This document shows positions 57,650 through 64,000 of a stretch of 64,000 nucleotides of DNA, in pieces; the first letter of the stretch is position 1; each line of letters opens with the position of its first letter. A program made the position numbers and the translations under genes. A model generated the notes under the pieces. The model was not told the DNA's origin. It saw only the letters and a list, made by a program, of their open reading frames with translations, and did no database searches. The stretch is taken from positions 1 to 64,000 of the forward strand of contig JNDT01002319.1 in the NCBI GenBank assembly GCA_000697055.1, given 5' to 3'. The stretch is from Saksenaea vasiformis B4078. Taxonomy: Eukaryota > Mucoromycota > Mucoromycetes > Mucorales > Saksenaeaceae.

Positions 57650-58682
57650 GATATTATTCAATTCTGGTGAGAACGGAGTGTCTGAGAAGGGAAGAGTTAC
57701 GAACAAAGCAGTCCTTGGAGAAAAATTGAGGAAAAAAGAAGGCAAGGCAATGTGAAACAAAAAAAATGGGAATGGCTAACGGGGCACTCCAGTCAACAAA
57801 ATCGGAAGATCCTCGAGATAAACGGCTTTCTGCAGTCTGATAATTGATACTCTATGTGGTTCATGAATACTAAAGTACTTTGCATGGTAGAGACTAGAAA
57901 ATGTAGTACTCAAAGGATGGAACATCCAAAAAAAAAAAGCAGGCTGCTCCTTGTGGCAACCGTGTACAAAATAGCAGAGTAAATAACATAGGCACACACT
58001 TAAGTATAGTGAAGTATCTAAAAGTAGCAAACCTTTCAGACCTGTTGTTCTAGATGATGGGCTCCAGGGTAGATGGACGAAGCCTTTCTCATGTCTTCTC
58101 GAATAAGAGCTAATCCGAAGGAATTTTTCATGTTCCTTGCAAAAAAAAAAAAAATAGCATGTAACGTGCTTTGCTTTTTCTGAACAAATGAATCTATAAA
58201 AAGGAAATATGCTTCCGATGTTTTCTAGGAGTATTGATTCCACGGAAAATATCATCCAAGTTGACAGTGAAGCGCGGTTAACTTTGTTTGCTATTAGCAG
58301 AGCATGATTTACTTGATTACGGAGTTGGTTTGACAACAGAGGTAAGTCGGTTTCTAAGTAAAGTGCGGGTCTCGACTTATCACAGAGGTACTAAGATGGA
58401 TTTCATAGGACTATCCGGTGTAGTCCATCGTACATGCTTCTACGAGAGCCAGTTGCTCTGAACTACTCGGCTTTCCAACAGTAGTTACTACCAGAGAAGG
58501 CATCATAGAGAAGCTACTACGGACAAGCCGGTACATCTAGATTTTCTATAACAGAAAAAAAATCTATTACATTTTATGCTATCAACAAAATAAAGTTGGG
58601 CTCTGTTCTAGTCTTGCCTATATAGGACGAATGCTGATAGATACGTTTGTTTGTGAACACGGGAACTTCTGAGGATGATTAT
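57650..58682. other. unresolved region between CDK9 and LRR genes
   Basis: The minus strand has an open frame of about 186 codons (58336-57776) that starts with TTG rather than ATG and contains a T-run followed by a good acceptor (about 58140-58125). Joined after that acceptor, another frame reads MKNSFGLALIRED. On the plus strand a good donor (GTAAGT at 58342) follows a short frame with ATG near 58216. This suggests a small spliced gene, but neither strand gives a complete, recognisable protein, so no CDS is called. The stretch 58380-58680 shows nothing. Confidence 0.4.
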
Positions 58683-59856
58683 TTATTCCTCTACAAACGG
58701 AAGTTGATAGGCTAAGGATCTATTTCTAGGTAATGATGTTGGTGGCTGGTCGGAAAATAATGCCAATGTATGCTCATGTTCGTAGTTCCAATGCGCACAA
58801 CAGAGATGGTATCGCACCGGAACGTAGCTATCATCCTGTCTCTGCAGGATACGGTATCGAATCACGTAAGCGCTAAAGTATGGTCCTCCGCAAAAGGCGC
58901 AAACGTTAGGTTTAGACAGGCAACGAAGGAGATGGAGAGGAAGTGATGCTAAGGCGTCCGTCGTCATCATTTCTCTGGTCGTGGCAGACATTTTGGCGCG
59001 GCGCTTTGACTTTCTCTTGGCAAATGATGAGTACAGAAGCAGAGGACGTATAATCTGACGTGCACAGAGTTCTACCAGGCTCGGAGGATCATGATATTTA
59101 TCCTGTTCTAGGTGGATTGTTTTATCTGATAAGCGCGGACAGTCGTCTATCTTCATGACTACAAGTGGAAGATGCAACAATTCGGATGGAATGGTGTCAA
59201 TGGCTGTGCTGGAGAGATCGAGATAAATGAGGCGACTGAGGTTGGAGAAGCTGGTAGGGATATAATCGAGCGGGTTATGAGAAAGATCAAGGTAGTTGAG
59301 GTTTGTCAAAGAGAACAAGATAGCAGGAAGACAGCGAATACAGTTGTGCGATAGGTCAAGCTGTCGAAGGTGCTTGAACTGTTGGAGGAAATACGGTAAT
59401 GTGTGGATGCGGTTGTGCGATATATCTAAACTAGTGAGACGGGAAAGATAGACGACCGACGTTGGAACATCTGAAAGCGAGGCATTTCGTCTAAATGTTG
59501 GGTTTTAAAATATAAAGAACTTCCGCGTTCATAATGTGTGAGGAGAAAAGAAGGAAAGAAAGGAAAACTTACAGATCGAGATGGGCAATAGAAGACAGCG
59601 CTGAAATTGCCCGATGGAGAATAGCATTGATATGAGAGGACGGGCTATTCTGCTTTTCATTATGTCTCGTGGTGCTGTGAGCAGGTGTAGCGGAAGTAGG
59701 TCGTGTTGTACTGGGTAATGACGAAGAGAAAGGTGTGTTAGAGGCGTAATACGTTTTATCCACGTAGGAGAGATCACGAGCCAGCGTTGTTGAGGAAAAA
59801 AGCCTGCGTATTGGGTGTAAATGATCGCTCGACCCCATTAGAGAACAGGTAGACAT
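58683..59856 (-). CDS. leucine-rich-repeat protein with C-terminal Cys motif
   Basis: Exons 59856-59573 and 59490-58683 give 363 residues. After a Ser/Thr/Pro-rich N-terminus (1-75) come about five LRRs (about 85-215) of the typical 23-residue kind: LTSLDISHNRIHTLPYFL, LRQLDLSHNCIRCLPAIL, LNYLDLSHNPLDYIPTSF, LIYLDLSSTAIDTIPSEL. The C-terminal third holds a possible metal site (CAFCGGPYFSAYVIRYR and YHLCCAHW), seen in some fungal LRR proteins. It is probably a scaffold in signalling or morphogenesis; the partner is unknown. No signal peptide or membrane segment, so cytosolic. Confidence 0.88.
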
Positions 59857-60064
59857 ATTTATTATGATTATACAGTAAAAAAAAAAAGAGAGAGAGAGAA
59901 GAGAGATCGAGAAAGAAAAGCAAGAAAGGATGAGATAGGGAGATAAAGGAGAAATAGATAGATGTAATTCGACTTAAATGGATGGAAAGGTGACGAGGTT
60001 ATTTGGAAGAAAGATATACAGACGTTTGGTTTGATAGTTGACTATCGGACCACTTTGCATCATC

Positions 60065-60616
60065 TTAACATTTGGTAATGACTTTAATTTCCTGTTGTCG
60101 AGCGAACTGGATAGCATTTTGAACTAGCGCCAGCTCGATTCTTGACTCGACAGCTGTCAGACTTTGTATTTTCCCCTCGCTGTTTTCACATTTGACCCCT
60201 ACAGCGCCAATTATCTCACCTGTCGTGGAGCGAACCATCACCCAAGCATTGCTTCTCTCACTTTGCTTGATTATACCCAAATTCTTCGTTAATTCTCGGC
60301 TCTGTTGTTTTGCTTGTTGTCGGTATTCATCGCGAAGGTAAACTCCCCAAGCTAGGCCAACGCCCGCACTCCACAGAGTTATTTCCAATAGCATCCACAT
60401 TACTGCTGCCGATGACGGCTGGCCCGTTCTTATAACTTGGGAGAGTTGGACGCCTACGAAACCCATCACCCCTGCTTGCCATGTTCGTTTTGCACTCTTT
60501 CGCCGAAGTAGTTCCTGAATAACTGACTTGGTTTCTTTCTTCATCGCCTGTTCCAGGTACAGCCGTTGTACTGAGCCGACATCGTCATCAGTGAATTGAC
60601 GAATGTTATCCTTCAT
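60065..60616 (-). CDS. GNAT-like membrane protein
   Basis: A single exon from ATG 60616 (MKDNIRQFTDDDVGSVQRLY) gives 183 residues. The N-terminus I.RQFTDDDVGSVQRLYLEQ and the late WVMVRSTTGEIIGAVGVK, then ESRIELALVQNAIQFARQQ, follow the pattern of NAT8-type GNAT acetyltransferases (strands 1 and 4, then the helix after the acetyl-CoA loop). Between them are two hydrophobic segments (GVMGFVGVQLSQVI and MLLEITLWSAGVGLAWGVY). The usual Q/R-x-x-G-x-G/A acetyl-CoA loop is not clear, so activity is doubtful. The frame stays open upstream to 60682 but without a better ATG. Divergent from MTO1, 185 bp apart. Confidence 0.65.
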   Translation of the reverse strand: MKDNIRQFTDDDVGSVQRLYLEQAMKKETKSVIQELLRRKSAKRTWQAGVMGFVGVQLSQVIRTGQPSSAAVMWMLLEITLWSAGVGLAWGVYLRDEYRQQAKQQSRELTKNLGIIKQSERSNAWVMVRSTTGEIIGAVGVKCENSEGKIQSLTAVESRIELALVQNAIQFARQQEIKVITKC

Positions 60617-60801
60617 GGTGGTTTTAACCTTATTGTAAGATAAGAGAAAATCTCCGAACACGGGGGGAAAAGCACAGTTCATGAGCGATGCTTACCATAT
60701 ATGGTACTGGCGATTTTCGGTTTTGATTTTTTTTTTTGGCTTGGGTGCTGGTTGATCGCCCGCTGTCGCTGTCTTCTTTTCTCCGTTCGATTGGGATCTT
60801 C
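60617..60801. promoter_or_regulatory. divergent promoter, GNAT-like gene and MTO1
   Basis: 185 bp between divergent start codons, with a T-run (60728-60737). This compact bidirectional promoter presumably serves both genes. Confidence 0.55.
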
Positions 60802-63688
60802 ATGCAACGACGCATTTTCAATTTCACCGGCCTTTCCCCATGCAGACGTCACCTGGCTGTCAAAATTGCTTCCCGCAGATCGTTTGCATCGCACACGGAA
60901 AAGTTGGCAACCTACCCTACGCAGGACTTTGATGTCATTGTCATTGGTGGAGGTCATGCAGGCACGGAAGCTTGCACAGCTGCAGCCCGGATCGGTGCGA
61001 GAACATTGCTGATCACCCAAAATCCCGATACGATTGGTTAGACACTTGTCACGTTTGATTACAGATCGTTTGACACTCACAGGTACGTGTAGGTGAGATG
61101 TCATGCAATCCTTCCTTTGGTGGTGTCGGAAAAGGCGTCTTGGTCCGAGAAATAGACGCGCTTGATGGCGTGTGCGGTCGCATATCCGGTAAAGACAAAC
61201 AAGGATAACAAACAAAGTATTCCTGACTGTGAGGACACAGATCTAGCTGGTATCCAGTTTAAGGTGCTCAACAGATCTAAGGGCGCGGCAGTCTATGTAT
61301 GTACGATCGACATACAGGAGAATTGATGCTAATTCGATGTTGATATCACAGGGCCCGAGAGCACAAATTGATCGCAAGCTGTACAAGCGCCATCTACAAG
61401 CCTATCTTAAGGATTATCCCAATTTAACGATTCAGTCGGGTAGTGTCGCAGATCTTGTATTATCTGATACGGATGCGTCGGAGCAAGGAACACCTAGGAC
61501 TGCTGTGAAAGGGATTCAATTAGGTAAGAGTTTGTCAACGCACCTTGGCAAGCTGATCTCATAATGACGATACTTTTTCAGAAAATGGACAAATCATTCG
61601 AGCAGCGAACGTCGTAATCACAACTGGAACTTTTCTGGGTGGTGAGATCCACTTAGGTATGATTGTACGGATCAAAAAAGACGATCTTTAAAAATGTGAG
61701 AAATGGAAAGGTCTCAAGACATGGCCTGCGGGACGTCTGGGTGAAAATCCGTCCATTGGTTTATCCAAATCTCTACGTGCGGCTGGATTTCGTTTAGGGA
61801 GATTGAAGACGGGTATCTATTTTGAGACAGAGAGCGACAGTGGTATTAATATGGCTTTAAGGGACTCCACCGCGGTTGGACGGAAGGACCATCAATTATG
61901 AAGGACTGGAGATTCAAGAAGGTGACAATCCGCCATCTCCATTTTCCTATCTGCACACAACTGTTCCTCATGCGGTAAAACATCTATCATCGGTAGGAAT
62001 CATATTCTAATTGCTTCTGCTTGCGTTTTCTTAGGATAATCAAATATTGTGTCATCAGACGCGAACGAATCCTGAAGTGCATAAATTAATCGCAGATAAC
62101 TTCGATCAAAGTATTCATATCAGAGAAACTGTAAAGGGACCAAGGTACATTTATTTGGCTTGTGAAACTCATCTAATGTCAAAGAGGAAAAAAAGATATT
62201 GCCCTTCATTAGAAAGCAAAATTAAGCGTTTTACTGATAAAACGGGACACAGCATCTGGTTAGAGCCAGAAGGTACGAATATTATTTTTGCGTTCAACTA
62301 TTTACTGTTCCTACAAGGTCTCGATGATCACCTTGTATATCCCAATGGTATTTCAAATACGATGCCTGAAGATATTCAACTGAAATTTCTTCGAATGATA
62401 CGTGGATTGGAAAATGTGGACATGGTTCGCCCAGGTAAACAAATCACCTCGTTTTCGTGTGTCACTGAAGGATCTGTTTTACCAGCCTATGGAGTGGAGT
62501 ACGATCACGTCGACCCTCGAGAGTTGCGTTCTACTCTCGAAACCAAGCGTCTTGGTGGCCTATTTCTGGCAGGGCAAATCAATGGTACCACGGGTTATGA
62601 AGAGGCAGCTGCACAAGGAATTGTCGCTGGTATCAATGCTGGTCTCCGTGCACTTGGCCGTGCTCCGTTTACGCTGGATCGCTCGGATGCATACATCGGT
62701 GTCTTAATTGATGACTTGATTACAAAAGGAGTGGAAGAACCCTACCGTGTATTCACTTCTCGATCCGAGTACCGCCTTTTGCTGCGATCGGATAACGCCG
62801 ATTTAAGGTTGACGGAGAAAGGTGAGAAAGTGTTTCTTCGTGTTTCTGGGATTAAATTGCTATCAAAGGGTACGAAGCAGGCGTTGTCGGCGATAGCAGA
62901 TGGACGCATTTCCAGTCCAACGCAGGCGTGCTTGAGGCAGCCATACAAGCGATGGAGGAGATAAAAATGCCGGCGAAGAAATGGGCAACTCATGGCATCC
63001 ATCCCGGTAACGGAGTAACGAAGGACAATGGTATATTGCGAAGGTTTGTATTCTTTTACAAATAATGAACCAGAATCTTACTTCTCATTACAGTGCCATG
63101 GACCTTCTGACTTGGCCTAATATAAAGCTCGAACAGTTCCATGAACTGATTCCTTCTCTGCGTCATTTGGATTCTTCTTTGTCGGAGCGCTTATTCATTG
63201 AAGGTAATTGACCAAGGTGACGCTTAGTAAGCATTTCTAATATGTCACAGGTCGTTACAAGCCATTTCTGAAGCGGCAAGCCATTGAAGTCGCATCTTTA
63301 AAACGAGACGAAAACCTTAAATTGAATATTGATCTCGATTATGCCAGGTAAGGCAAGTCCGGTATACGGACCGGCGTTTCTAATCAGCATTTGTTCTGCT
63401 AGTATGGATCAGCTGTCACACGAAGTACGCCAAAAACTTGCCGCTGTGCGACCAGAGACTTTGGTATGTGGCCATGTGCCTTCTTTCTCTCTTCTCTTTC
63501 TTGTTTAAGATACGACCTTCTAATACTATCTCTGTCAGGGCGCGGCAAAACGGGTGGAAGGAGTCACACCCGCAGCGATGGTTGTGTTAATGAAGTACGC
63601 GCGTCGCATGAGCAATAACAAAAGAAATTCATCTGGCATACCATCAGTTATAGAAAATAGCGGAAATATACGTTCAGAAACCTTGTAG
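60802..63688 (+). CDS. MTO1: mitochondrial tRNA wobble-uridine modifying enzyme (MnmG/GidA family)
   Basis: With Mss1 (GTPBP3) it installs carboxymethylaminomethyl groups on U34 of mitochondrial tRNAs, using FAD. Sixteen exons (60802-61036, 61093-61188, 61241-61296, 61352-61523, 61582-61656, 61711-61812, 61862-61974, 62035-62144, 62196-62272, 62318-62434, 62486-62821, 62869-63043, 63094-63203, 63251-63347, 63403-63463, 63539-63688) give 693 residues (yeast 669). The first 40 residues are a basic mitochondrial presequence. Then come the FAD motif [106 protein letters not shown] and the C-terminal VEGVTPAA. Splicing is needed at every intron to restore these motifs. Confidence 0.97.
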
Positions 63689-64000
63689 CACTAATAAATC
63701 ATAAAAATGAGCCTGCTATTATCTCACTATTATTAACTTCAGCTGGTCATACAAAGGATGCAGAAGCGCCACTCTTCTGTTAGTGGTTGGAGTTGATGCT
63801 TAGAGTTTAATGCTCAATGCACCTGATTATTACACGGACGGTGGTCTATTAGACGGAATGAATGTTGTGTGTCAATATGCCGCCTTAAACTAGTATATTC
63901 GGTGCAGTAACTCTTTCAAAGACACTATACCTACCAGCAATATAAACTCGTTATTGAACTAGATGCGTCCTCCCGCATTGGACGTCATGTCTGAAACTAG
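63689..64000. other. window end, no supported gene
   Basis: 312 bp downstream of MTO1 with no coding or RNA signal. Probably a 3' UTR and spacer. Confidence 0.5.

Overview
The window is nuclear DNA of a fungus and most likely an early-diverging, Mucoromycota-type (Mucorales-like) genome. Evidence: spliceosomal introns of mostly 45-90 nt with GTAAGT-like donors and CTAAC/CTGAC-like branch sites, long T/A runs in introns, a fused mitochondrial ARG5,6 polyprotein, a CYC8/SSN6-type corepressor, a Rom2-type RhoGEF, and metazoan-shared genes such as exportin-7, TMEM115 and BZW/5MP that budding yeasts lack or have diverged. The species cannot be named from the sequence. Functions below come from recognising motifs and family sequence patterns by eye; no database search was possible. 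Exon borders were set by hand so that every splice joins in frame.

Layout. 1-5.5 kb: AT-rich start, a tRNA-Ser(AGA), and a tandem pair of small secreted, GPI-anchor-like proteins with the same promoter and intron position. 6.1-10.7 kb: a divergent arginine-biosynthesis pair, ARG1 (-) and ARG5,6 (+), sharing a 570-bp promoter with two perfect Gcn4/CPC1-type TGAGTCA sites. 11-23.2 kb: a HAM1-like protein, a zinc-ribbon mini-protein, a Rho1 GEF, a coiled-coil protein, a Pcl/Pas1-like cyclin and a mitochondrial PPR protein. 26.1-38.8 kb: TMEM115, CYC8/SSN6, exportin-7 and the 2-oxodicarboxylate carrier. 40.5-42.7 kb: SmG and BZW/5MP. 43-46.5 kb: gene-poor stretch with a frameshifted secreted-protein gene, decayed ORFs and a 61-bp-arm inverted repeat. 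46.5-49.2 kb: CDC34 E2 and kinetochore Spc24. 49.4-52.5 kb: tandemly duplicated sulfotransferase-family genes with duplicated promoters. 54.2-63.7 kb: secreted M19 dipeptidase, CDK9/Bur1 kinase, LRR protein, GNAT-like membrane protein and mitochondrial tRNA-modifying MTO1.

Themes. Nitrogen and amino-acid metabolism (ARG1, ARG5,6, ODC carrier, dipeptidase) is scattered here, and the arginine pair carries visible general-amino-acid-control sites. The dipeptidase may carry them too. Several core transcription and cell-cycle genes are single-copy and intact (CDK9, CYC8, CDC34, SPC24, Pcl-type cyclin). Recent evolution is concentrated in small tandem duplications (secreted proteins, sulfotransferases). 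Long homopolymer runs are dense from about 5.6 to 42 kb and nearly absent from 46 to 57 kb, so the window appears to span two compositional regimes. I found no CRISPR, phage or autonomous transposon, and no convincing undescribed multi-gene system.
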